NCBI GenBank assembly: GCA_009760855.2
Contig: WPIO01000022.1
Span: forward strand, 1,415,001-1,479,000
DNA from: Cristatella mucedo
Taxonomy: Eukaryota > Bryozoa > Phylactolaemata > Cristatellidae
Length of the DNA: 64,000 bases
Direction of reading: 5' to 3'
The notes beneath the pieces were generated by a model that worked only from the letters and a program-made list of their open reading frames with translations, was not told the origin of the DNA and searched no databases. Positions 35,088 through 47,400 of this stretch are shown piece after piece (the stretch's first letter is position 1; every line of letters begins with the position of its first letter). Made by a program: the position numbers and the translations under genes.

Positions 35088-38000
35088 TCACATTCGAGGC
35101 CTCAATGATTTTTGATACAGATTGTTGTTCTCGCCAGAAATAAACGTGACGTTCATCAAGAATTCATTCATTTCCACGTAGGCAAAACCACCAAGTTGGG
35201 ATATATCTGCCCAGAAGAATTTCAGCGAGTCATTGGGAACACTTCCGGCATGCACCGTGCTGTTTTCGACGAAGGCGGCAGCACCAACAACGAAGTAATC
35301 GACAGTCCACGAGCCTTCACTAAGCTCCAGGTGCTATAACGATAACGATGGTTTTGCTGATTCACTACAACATCTGCAGACCGTAGGGCTAGGAACTATG
35401 GCTGTGCAACGACATAGAATACACTCAACAACGTCTTCGAGCACAGAAGTGAGTTTCGCGAGGGCTAGATTATGGAAACATAATGAGCTAAAATTGGCAG
35501 GAACAAAAGGTAACAGCAGCTCACGGGTTCGGCGAGCAGTGCTAACTGCAAACCTGCAAACCTTGGCTTACCAGTCAAGAACTCAGTAGAAGTAGAGGGA
35601 ATCATCTCGAATTTAAAAAGATAGCAGACAACAATAGCTGCACAGCAAATGCAGAAAATAGCAACTCTCGGGATGATGCTTTTGATAAGGCCATTAAACA
35701 CATAATAACACTATTGCACTTAATTAAGCGCCCTCGGAGAACTTAATCTCTTTCTAGGCGCTTTACATTTGCTGCAAAGGGAAATGCAATTGAATGGTCT
35801 TTGATCAAGTGAATCAACTTAACCATCATTACTTATCGCTGCCGAGTGGCCTAAATAATTTAAAATACAAAGAACGGCTGAGCTTATATGGCAGGAATAG
35901 ATTCCTGTTGTCTTTCAACACGATTTTCTTTAACAAAGTAAGTAAAAGCGTAAATGTTGTTCTTGGGAGCTGAACTCGAGGCTAGGGCACCTAAGGCAAG
36001 CTACTTAGGAAAGGGCCACGTTTTTATAAGTCGCACTGTCACTGCATCCGTTTGCATCATCGATCAGGCTTGAAAATTTGAAATGCCTCAGACAGATGTA
36101 TAAGGCATATCCACGTGAAAGCGACAGGCTTTACACTGCACCATTCTGCACTGTCTTTAAGCTCTCTTCACATGGTCTGTGTCTGCACAGTTCTTGGCCG
36201 GTAGTCGCACATGTGGCAGACTCGAGCTCGAGTTCATGATTGCACAAGATGAACTCGGCAGGCGCTCATATCACAGCCACGAGGTCGTGGTGGGTAGAGC
36301 TGCTGCTCACAAAGTCACAGCCGTATGAGCAGTTAGTTGCATCTAGCCACTAACCATGCGACCATGGTACGTGACTATGGTAACCCTGGTACGCGAGTTG
36401 ACTCTTGCATCCTCTCCTCTCTTTGGTGTGACACTGCGGCTTTACTCCTGCATTTTGGCTTCAGCTTTCGAAGGTGAATAAAGGTTTTTAAATTTGATTA
36501 CATTTAGTTAGGCTGAAAAATAAGGATAGTAAGACAGGCAGTGAAACGTGCCACACAGGAGGAAGACAGTGACAATTCGCCAGCGACTTTCCGGCAGCCA
36601 GTGCGTGCGTCCACTTGGCAGCAATGCACGCTAGGGGCTCAAACTAGATACGTGCGCCTGTGTGCAGCAGAAAACCGCAAGCCACGAGCAAGTGTTCAAG
36701 TACCGGTGCCAAAAAACCTGCCTCAGCTAGGATGTGTCTATGTGTCTACCAGCAAGACGGGCGCTGGCGCAAGTGCATAGGCTCAGCAGGCAGCCTTACC
36801 AGCGCTGCACGGTTGTGGCAACAGGAACAAAGGCAAACAGCAGCTGCATCGGTGGCTGCTGCGATAAATCCAGATCCTGTCAGAGATCGATCATAAGATT
36901 TCGTGCATCTGGCAAGTAAGTAAATACCTGCAGGTTGTGATCGTGACCACAGAGATAGGCACTGACTTTGTACTTGTACAGCAGAGGCTGCAGGCGGTCG
37001 ACGAGTATCTCGGTGGGCCCATGCTCTCCCACGGAGTACACAGGGTAGTGGCCGGCCACAATCAGGTAGTTGGCACTATAAAACAATTTGCCATCCGTAG
37101 GCTCCAGCACACTGCCTACAGTAGGGCTAATGCAATCGCAGAGGTTAGTGCTTAAGTTAGTGCTACACCACAGCACTAGCATCCGATGCAGGTGAGGCTC
37201 GCCAGAGCTACCCGGATTATGCCGCACCGTAATACAGTAGTAACAATAATAACAATAGTGATATTTGCATAGGGCCTTAAGAGTTTGGCCAAGGTATATG
37301 GTGATGCTCACCTTTAACGAATAAGGTGGTGGGCTCGATGCCAGAGACGTGAAAAGCATAGATATATTTCATTATCTTAGGGCCCTTTGCAAATTCAGTA
37401 TATAAAATATGCGAACTAAATCCTTTTCTATGTACTCTTTCTAGGTACTTTTTTATGCTGCAAAAGAAGCGTGTCAATTGGTTAGCTAAAACAGAACAAC
37501 TTCGTGATGCACAAGCACATTAAGGACAGTTCACACGGACGAAGAACGAGCTGTGAGGACCATGATGTGCCTTCAGCTTCTTTTCAAGTATCGCCAAGTC
37601 AGGGGATGCCGTGACATCAACGGGGATGAGTATCGGGCTTTGGGAGCTTAGAAACTCATCTGAGGTTAGTTCGAGGCACGGGCAATTAAGCATCTCTAGT
37701 CTGAAGAGTGTAAGGTACGATGCAAAAGCTAATGAGAAAGTCTTCCGTATAGGTAGATCGAGGCAAAGTGAGTGACAAGATCTTCAAGCTGATACCGTGC
37801 TTGATGGGGAGCCAGTGCAGGTCAGTGAGCAGTAATATATCGCATCAGTTGCGCGTTGGGACGTTCGTGACAGGCAAGGCTAGTTACAGAGTTTTGCACC
37901 AAGTGTAAGCGTCTTATTGCAAAGGCAGTAAGCTTCTGGGTCTTAGCCAAGAAGTACGGTCCTCACATTTGACCGCCCAGGTCGTAGGTTTGAGTCCTGC

Positions 38001-41000
38001 AGCAGGCAATCGTTTGAAAGCAGAAGTGGTAGCTGCTAAGGGTCTCATGTTTCTATATAAATGAGGCGGTTGAATCGTCTGACTTTTACCTTTACTTTAG
38101 GTTTGAGCAGTGAGTTACATAAGTCTAGAAGGGATGTCACAAATGGCCTCATCGCAGGGGGGGCAGCAGGCACTTCCGCGTGCGCAAGAGCATGTCGGAA
38201 AGATGCACCCAAACGACACACTGGAAAATTGGTCGTAGCAGGTGACGACGTATAGGAAGGATCACATCATTTCTCGGGCTCAGTCCCAGCCCTGCAGGTT
38301 TGCTGCTCATGCATTGTGACGGCAGCACGAGCTAAAATCAGCTGAATGATGGCGGTTAGCTATTATCCGCAATTATGAGATGGTTTATCGCAGAGGAGGC
38401 CGTATACAAGGCCGGCGCCCTGAGATAGGGGACAGTGAGGATTCAAGACTCAAGGCATCGGCATTCGAGCTGACGTTAGCTCTAGGCCACGAATTGTCGT
38501 TGGAGTACGTCTGTAACCGTCTGCTACTGTTAAACAGGCTTCTAGAACGCGCTAACAAGGATCGCTAGGGGGATCCTTGGTAAAACGCTGACCTCGTCAG
38601 CTTTGGAGATGGTTGATGGTCGCTATCAGTAATTTTAAATTGTGCACGCGTGATTCTATTGTGCTTCTACGAAAGCTGGACTTGGCCCTAGCCTGGATTG
38701 ATTAGTAGGACCTGCAATAGATATTGCATGCAGTCCTTCCGAAGGCGATCCTTTGTAGCCAACTGCAAAGGGGGTTTGATAGCCCCAAGGCTCTTCTGCC
38801 ACTAAACAAATGAGGCTGTTTGATCAGCTAACCATTTACTTTCTCAGCAGCTCTTGCAGCCAGAGGAGGCAGACATTGTGAACGATGAGCAAGCACCGCC
38901 ATCCGGAAGGCAGTGGCAGCAACAGCAACACCAACAGGGGCAGCAACAGCAACAGCATCAGTAGCAGCAGGGGCAGCAACAGCAACAGCATCAGTAGCAG
39001 CAGGGGCAGCAACAGCAGAGGAGCAACAGGATGGCTGACCTGCTCGTATTGAGTGTGTGCTCAATCCATGACCACTGATCCTCGGCTAGCTGCACGTCTC
39101 TAGGGCCTGGTGGCTGCGCACCCAGTATTTTATCGTGAGTTATGCCGCACAGGAGTACCGTGTCGATCATCACGAATTGCACCGTCGACTGGGTACCCGG
39201 TATAGCATAGGTCATGGTGTAGTTGTAATCTGGAAACGTCCTAGAATATAAGAGCACAGGCTTGAGCAGCTCAGACAACTCCTCTCAGCTGCTATCAGAG
39301 GACTCGAGCAAGGCTAATGTGCAGCAAATGTAAAGTGCCTAGAAAGAGAATGAGTACTCTGAGAGTGCTATGACAAATACATTATTATTATTACTATTCT
39401 TCTCTGAATGCGATGTTACTTTATACTTGGAGCTCCTTGTGACCAGTCAAGACTTAACTGTCAATCTGCAGCCAAAACATCACTTATACATTACTCGCAA
39501 TTTTTCAGACGCACAATTTTTTCTTTACCGAGTTCTTTTATTTATACTGATTTTACTGATTTTGATGTATCGAAGTTATCTTATTTGCTTCTGTTTATCC
39601 ATATTGCATTTGGACCGATCTACGATTTATGATTCTACGATTATATGCACGCAGGATGAAATGGCAAATGCTACCTACCACTAACCACCTGGCATGCTTT
39701 CTTTGCAGCATATGTCAAGTGCCTGAAAAGAGCTTTGGTTATGCTTTAAAAAACTTGGTAATAATGCTTAATATTAATATAAATACTTCTGGGAATACTG
39801 AAACAAATTTGGGCTCAGGGGCACATCCGAGATTAAGCTAACAAGCAGGCCATACCCTGACCTTGCCGGGAGCAGTTAGTCGTACAGATTGAGGTCTCGA
39901 GATTATGAAGCACCAGACATCATGGCCACTGCTCACTGGAGCAGGCTCTAATGGCATGTGACTTCTCTCTTAAGAAGTGCTTTATAAGGATTTCCCACTC
40001 TGCACAGAGCTGATGATGCTCAGTGCAGACCTCTGCAAGCTGCTGCAGTAGAGCAAACTAGCAGCCAAATTACTTTAATTTAGATTTAGCTTAAATTGGA
40101 AAATCCCAGCAAATCTCATTGGGCACTGCCCATAAAGCACCTAGAAAGAGATTGAGTTCTCTGAGGGTGCTTTATCAAGTGTATTATTACTACTATTATA
40201 ATTAAAAGCCATAGCTGATAGCCATGCTCAAAATTGCGTTCACCTAACGTAACGCAAGCGCCCAGAGAGAGATTGAGTTGTCTGAGGGCACTTTATCAAG
40301 TGTTATTATAATATATATATATATATAATATATATATATAGTTATTATAACGTTCACTTTAGCTATAGCCGGCGGTACTGAGTGCTCGACGGCAGTGAAC
40401 AGACGCAAGCTCTCTCGGTTTCTCACAGTACAAGAGTTCAAGAGATACATCTATACGGCGAGTACATGCATGCATACCGGTGTAAAATGAAGTACTCAGA
40501 GAAAACTGTATTCGGCCGATGTAGGAGCGTGAACATAAATCCATAATATCGCTAGGGCGCTTTCATTGCCAAGCTTATAATAGCAATACTAGGATATTTG
40601 TATAGCACCCTCAGAGAAGTACATCTCTTTCTAGTCACGTCAAATATGCTGCAAAGGAAGCTTGTCAATCATCGGTTAGTGATAGCATGCAGAGTCAGCA
40701 CGCATAAGCACGCATGCAAAGATTAATTCACATGTGACCCAGCAAATCCCGTGACCGACACGAGCCTTTTTAGGTCCTTTCTAAATGTCGTCAAGTTAGA
40801 GGAAGTCGTGACGTCAGTCGGCATGGAATCAGGCCATGCTTTGGCGACTGCTATTGCGAGGACGGAGGAGTGTCGGAACGCAGGGCGTGCAATCGCCCCG
40901 ACGGTTGGAACTCGGCTCTAGCGATAATCTAATAGGGGCAAAGGGCCTTGGCTCATATTTGTGCAACTATCACGCGAACCACCATTCGCCGGGAACGTAA

Positions 41001-43588
41001 GGCAGAGTCCGGACAGGCTGACCGTACCGGCCAACCGTCTAAAGAATCCGAGCTCGCGAAAGATCTTTTGCACCGCACCGACCAGCCGACAGCCGAGGCG
41101 GCAGTGTCGTTGAGGACTTTGGCCCGGGCAACGCTTTCTAGAACCCAGGACTTTCGTAGGCTGAGCGTTCGACTCTTCAGAGCTGCTTACAAGGTCAGGA
41201 ATGCGTCGTAGGCAGCAAGACGAAAGTAAATCAAAAGGCCTGCAAGGACGGGGAAAACCAAAAAATATGTTACTTGCAAAACTACGACAGGATATTTTGC
41301 CTAGCCCAGCTGCTGAAATGGTTTGTCTACGTGAACAAGCTTGTGCTACGCACTGCCCAGAAGTCATTCTTGGCTACCATTTGGGTTTGTATGTCGACCA
41401 AATGCCTAAAGCACACCGACTGGGAAGAGGAACGGGTAATTGCTGGCAACATATAAATATCACATCCCAAAAACTCTCGGCGTAAGGTGCATGGAGTTGT
41501 TGCTGCCCACCGTAATAAATTCGGTATACACACACGTATGCCCTTGGTCACCACTGACGTCCTGCCCCATTGAAAGGAGCTGTTGTCACGCCACTCATTA
41601 AAAAGCTGACCATAAATCATGAGAAAATACGTGAAGTTCAAGCTTGCGTGCGTGTCGGCATGTGTGTCGGTGCCAATCTCGAACTCTCTCCACAATGCCA
41701 CAAAGGCTCCGTGGATATTATGCCAGGCTGCTTTGCATAGTCCATTGAAAGTACAAGTGGCCGACTATGCACATGCAATAGCCAACAGAAGCCACAGCAC
41801 GTAACAAAGAAAAAGCGAGAACAGTAATAACATTTGGATATTTGCAGCATTTTCCCAAAGAAAACTAAATCTCTGTCAGTGCACTTTACACATGTTGCGC
41901 TGGAAGCAAGTCAACTAGTTAGTGATAGCATGCACAGTTTCAGCACACATAAGCACGCAAAGGACAGTTTGCACGGACGCCCCAGCAAATGCTGTGAGGA
42001 ACAGGTAAGTGTTCAGCTTCTTTTCAAGCATCAAATCAGCAAATGTGGCAACTTCAGTCGGCAGTGAGTTCCAGGCTTTGAGATCATGTGAACTAAAGGC
42101 ACGGTATCCAAATTATTCGAAGTTCGTTAAAGGCACTCACATAAACGGCTAAAGACAGACGAGAAAAGCATAGCTGAGTCACAAAGAAAGTTGAGCCCAT
42201 AAGTAGCAAAGAAGTAGCAGCACAGGACGGCTGGAAAAGTGCACCAGAGTTAGCAGCAGGAGAGATTATGCCGCTGCATAAGAATTTCGGAAGCAAGTTC
42301 CACTGTCCAACATCCACAGATCAAAAGTTTCTGTTGCCAACGGTCTTTGAGTGAAAGAGTAGAACAGCTAATTTATTGTCCTTTTAGAACACAAGGGCCT
42401 ACGGAGGCAGAAACGGATGCAGCAGTTCAGCTATGTCCCAATGAGCCAAGCCGTGTGGTAGCAATGTGAGTTCAATTAAGGCCTTTGCTTTGTAGCAACG
42501 GATCAACCGGGAGGGAGCCACTGTAGCTTCTTTGGCAAACGGACACATGATGAAGTTTCTCACATTAAAAGACGTGCTCATAACCAATCACTGAGGCTTA
42601 ATTTTTGAGGCAATCGTGCAAGTGTAGAGTTACTGTCATCTAGGCTTGGGATACCAAGGGAGCTGGTAAAATCTTTAGCTAGACAAGTGCAGACTGTAAT
42701 CCCTAAGCCTAAGGAACGAACATGCCGACTAGCTATGGAGGTGATTTGCTAAATAAACCTGCTAAACGTCAGGTGACGTCATCAAAGAGACAAATTACAC
42801 AAGTGTGTGACTGGTCGAACTACGTACGGCACTGCCAACTAAAATGTGAAATCTCTCATTTCGGTTCTGCATTTACGGTCGTGATGGAGGGCTCGATTTT
42901 ACCATGATTTGGTTTCAAAGAAATTGGTCGATTTGCAAGACCATTATATTGTCGTTTCACGGTTTTGTCTGCCCACGTTTCAGAATATGAATTCTCTCTC
43001 TCGACACTTTCGGTGGGCGTGATAAGTCAGTGCTTTTTCATCGTCTGCTGTAGACAGCAGCAGCAGCCACCCAGGCTAACTGGCTAACTGGCTGACTGCT
43101 GCTGCTTGTTCTTACCACAGGCTTGATCTGGCCTTGTGCTCATATTTTGGTAAGGTGCACTTGTTTTCTGATGGCATGGCGTCCAAAGGGTAAAAGGCTG
43201 GGAACGTGTCACGGCTGAGGTCGGCAGATACACTCCTGAGCATGCAAACTCCACGGACTGCAGCCGTGATCACGGGCCATAGATAGCATGAACAGCACTG
43301 ATTGGCAGGGTGATAATTTCGGGGAAAATCAGTCGACTTCGGGAGCTAAGCTCTGCAAAAAGCAACAGTCTGCAAAGCAGATCCAATAAAACAACCAGTG
43401 AGATTATTTCTGTGGGCCACCATCAATGTCCTGCAGATGCTATGGCTTTGAGTGCATTATACAAAACTCTGGCATAACATTTTAAATCTTCATTGCTTTG
43501 GAAAGTTAATACAAGTTATACAGATATACATATGTATATACATACATACATATATTTATTTATTTATACTTACATACACACATGTATT

Positions 43589-43630
<42 letters not shown>

Positions 43631-44348
43631 CACTTCAAACATTCAAACATGTTACCCTGAGCCTTAGCCTAGGAGTTAAGTTGCTCATACCCCACGACTC
43701 ATGCCGTGGATCAAGTACTGCAGCATGCAATCCTGTACAGCCAACTTCAACCGTAGGGGGATTGCAGTCGAGGCTCTTTTGATGCTAGATAAATGTGGGA
43801 CTTACAGCTCCTACATACGTTAGAGTTATGAATCATAGTGCTGTAGATCGCAGCACCTGCTCCTTGAGCAATTCGAATCTGTGGACAAACGCTTACTTTG
43901 CCAGTTACCAGTAGAGGAAACCGGATGAGTTACCTTAACCGTATTGTTGCCGCGTCCGTTCGGGACCAGCTTGGAATGTTGAGGAGTCATTAGATTTAAA
44001 ACTTAGTACTCACTCAATTGATATTAATGACCACATGCACCATCCTTCATCAAACGAATCCATTTGATTTTGACAGTACAGTACCATCTCGTTGAGCTAA
44101 GTACTAAACTAAGCTGGGGTCGTAAGCATAATAATGAGATACCGCAAGCACTGAGTCAAAATAAGCATCCCCACAGGCCAAGCGAATAACTACATGGCGT
44201 GATCGCCACGGCCTCCTAAGACAATCCAAGTGTCAGCATCCAGGTCTTGGAGAGCACGGGTGTACAGAAAAATGCCCCCCCCCCCCCCGCCCGACGCTAG
44301 TACTAACCTACGAACAACGTGATGTCATGGTACAGGTGAGCGAGACAA

Positions 44349-44404
<56 letters not shown>

Positions 44405-47400
44405 GAGAGAGAGAGGAGGAGGAGGGAGTGAAAGATTGAGACTGTAGGTTAGCACAGAACATCAGGATGCTAAATGTTCGCACGTGTCAAGCAGGAAGCA
44501 GTCTCCGAGCCGTGCACACACATATAACGCAAAATCGGGACAATTAATAGAGAACAGCAGACAGAACCTGCAATTGGATGCCACAGAGAATAGTGATACA
44601 AGTCACAAGCAACACAGGTCAACAAAAATCGAAGATGCCTGACTCACCAGCGGGTGGACGTGGCTGAGTAAGCAATCTCGGCAGCAGCATTTCCATAGTG
44701 ATCATGATTTCCAGCAATGACATACCACTTAGTCTGAAGTGAAGGGGCGCTGAAGACCGCTTCAAACGTCTCCTGCACGATGGATGCGAGAATGGACTGA
44801 TTATTTCAGAGTTACGTTAAACTGTGGTCCTCTAAATGATTCTAGTACAGGCATGTAAGAAACCTCAAGCTGCAAAGTACACAACGTGTACTTTGACATA
44901 ACCATACTACACTTGCCCACGAGGTCAGGCCAGTGCAGCATAAATCCACATGCCGGCACAGCAGCCTTCATTTATACCACAATGCACCCTATGCATAGCC
45001 TGCGAAAAGATAGCAGACAGGACTAGATTGCAGCTGTTTAGAGCCTGACAATACCAACTGATGGCAGGGACAGTTCGGCAGGCAGCACGACTTGGCTTAC
45101 AAGACTTTGCAAAAGATTTTGCTGAGTGCCCACTTTCGGTCGATATTTTCAAGACTTACCATGAGGCATGTCAGACCAGTCACATAACATGGGTTTTTTT
45201 TATTCTCACAGCAAGGAAAGTGGGAGTTATTTGCAATGGCTGTGGTTGATTGAAGCCACGATATTTATCAGACAGATATGGCTGCTTAGGCCGGCCACTG
45301 AACTTCGTACACACCCATGCAAGAAAGCATGATCCGTTCTGGCTCTCTGCATTTCCGACACGTCTGCATCTGCATAGGATCTGGATCGGATGAGGCAACC
45401 AAAGTATGCTACCTGTTGGCAGATCTCCTATTCAAATTAAATGCAAATAAATAGAATTCATTTGTATAGCTCCCTAAGAGAACTTAATCTCGATTCAGGT
45501 GCTTCACACAGGCCACGGGGTTCGAGCTCACGACCTTCACTATCACGACAATCATTAAATACATTCTCCTTGAGCTTGGTCGGGAACAGCACCTTAACCA
45601 TTAGACTAAACTAGCAGGCCTAACTGATTCGGTGTAGCAGGTAAACATTAACAGATATGGCTCACTAGCCTGCACTGACCACATCAAGCAGCATATTGAC
45701 TTAAAGGTTTCGACAACCACTTGTTGGTCCCTTCACTCTCTTGCTCCGGCCTACCTATCTCAGATACTTCCTAATCATATCTTCCATCGTAACATCACAT
45801 CTCTGACTTGAGTCGTTTATATATTTACCTCTCGCCAATCTCAAATGCTTTGAAGACCGTAGCTTCAGTTCCTACGCTGTTAGAGTATAGAAACCATTAG
45901 CAGCTGACGACCGACGACACCCTCTACTTTCCGAAATGTAAAGGGAAGCTAAAAACCAATTCACGGGATTGCACTCCTGTCGACACCAATAGTTACTTAC
46001 ACGGTAAGGAGATGGGGCTGATTCACAATACATAGCTGTACATAGTGTGCCATACATAGTGTACCATAGCTGTACATAGTGTGCCAGCAAGCAAAAAAGA
46101 GCACGAGAGAGAGAGAGAGAGAGCAGTACCAAGAATGGTGCATGAAGCCTCTAGCAGGAGCACAGAAGGTATCCAGAAATGTCAGTGATTCGTACATGCA
46201 AAAAATCATTCAAAAAATCTAAAAGGGATTCAGCAAGAGTCCGGTGCAGTGCAGTGCAGAGGAGAGCAGTGGCAGGGATTCATGCATATGCATTCTTACG
46301 GGCACCTGCCTTGCCCGACCCAAATGTTTCGGGGGGGGAGCACTGCAGGAGTAGAAGGGAAGATTAAGAAATCCTAAGGGGACGGAGGAAAAATCCCGGT
46401 GAGCATGTCTACAGACAAAAAGTAGAATGCTTGCTAGGCATGTCGGCTAGCTCCACGGTCTTGCTGAGCCGAAACGGTCCGCAGTCCTGCCAGAGAGTGG
46501 GCGATCAATTAAACTGCTCCTTGCATCGGCTTGCTGCATTCTTAGACCATGCTCAGGTCAGTCGAAAGAGTGCAATGCAAGCAAATGAGAGTGGCAAACA
46601 TAGTGGCCGCTCGTTACCTGGAAGCGCTTGTCGCTGACGCTCGACACGCCATCGAAGTAAAAGTTGTCGCCAAGTGCTAGGACGAACTGAGTGTTCCTGT
46701 TAGCTGCCACATTGCCCATCAGTACACCGATCGACTTTTCAACGGGCGTTATGAAGGGATAAAGTGGTAGGCCTCCCCAGTCTCCGAGCACGAGATACCG
46801 CAGAGAGTCATCTGAAAAGAGAACGAGCACCAGCGGCCCTGAGTGCTCTGAAGAAAACTCTCCTACTTAACACCCACTTAGTCGTTGTGACTCTGCTGAG
46901 TTGCAGACAGAGATACATTACAATAGTGGCTTAATCGCCACAGCTGCTGATCTGCATGATTCAGCATTAGCACAGTGAGGCATGATGCTGGGATGGTGGA
47001 CATTGCAGAGGGGGGGGACTGTTTACTGTTTTGGTCAGTGAGAGCTCATAGGAGTTGCAGAATCGAGTGGAGGTGCCCTAGCCTGACCATTCACACGGTC
47101 ACTCGGTGTGAGTCTCTGGCACACGACAGCGGCACACGATCACGTGATAGCATCACGTGTCAAGAGACCCCTGCATGGTCTGCACGAGGCTGCCCAGCAG
47201 TTGGAATAGAAATCCTGCATGAGCACAGATTAGCTGATCTGGTCTGCATTGTCTACTCGGTGACAACGTAGAACCTTGGGTTAAATAAGCAAGCTCAGTG
47301 TGCTCAAAGCGACATCCATGTGCTCATAGCACGAAAAATGCCAAACAGTCACATCAAGCTGGAAGAGCAGCACCTGGATGGACTCGCCTCGCTTGCAGCA

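Noticed and set aside
35112-35339. Plus-strand 75-codon frame
   Set aside because: Shadow of the last phosphatase exon on the minus strand.
36937-37155. Plus-strand frame opposite phosphatase exon 5
   Set aside because: Shadow of the conserved minus-strand exon carrying AGHYP and CGHDHN.
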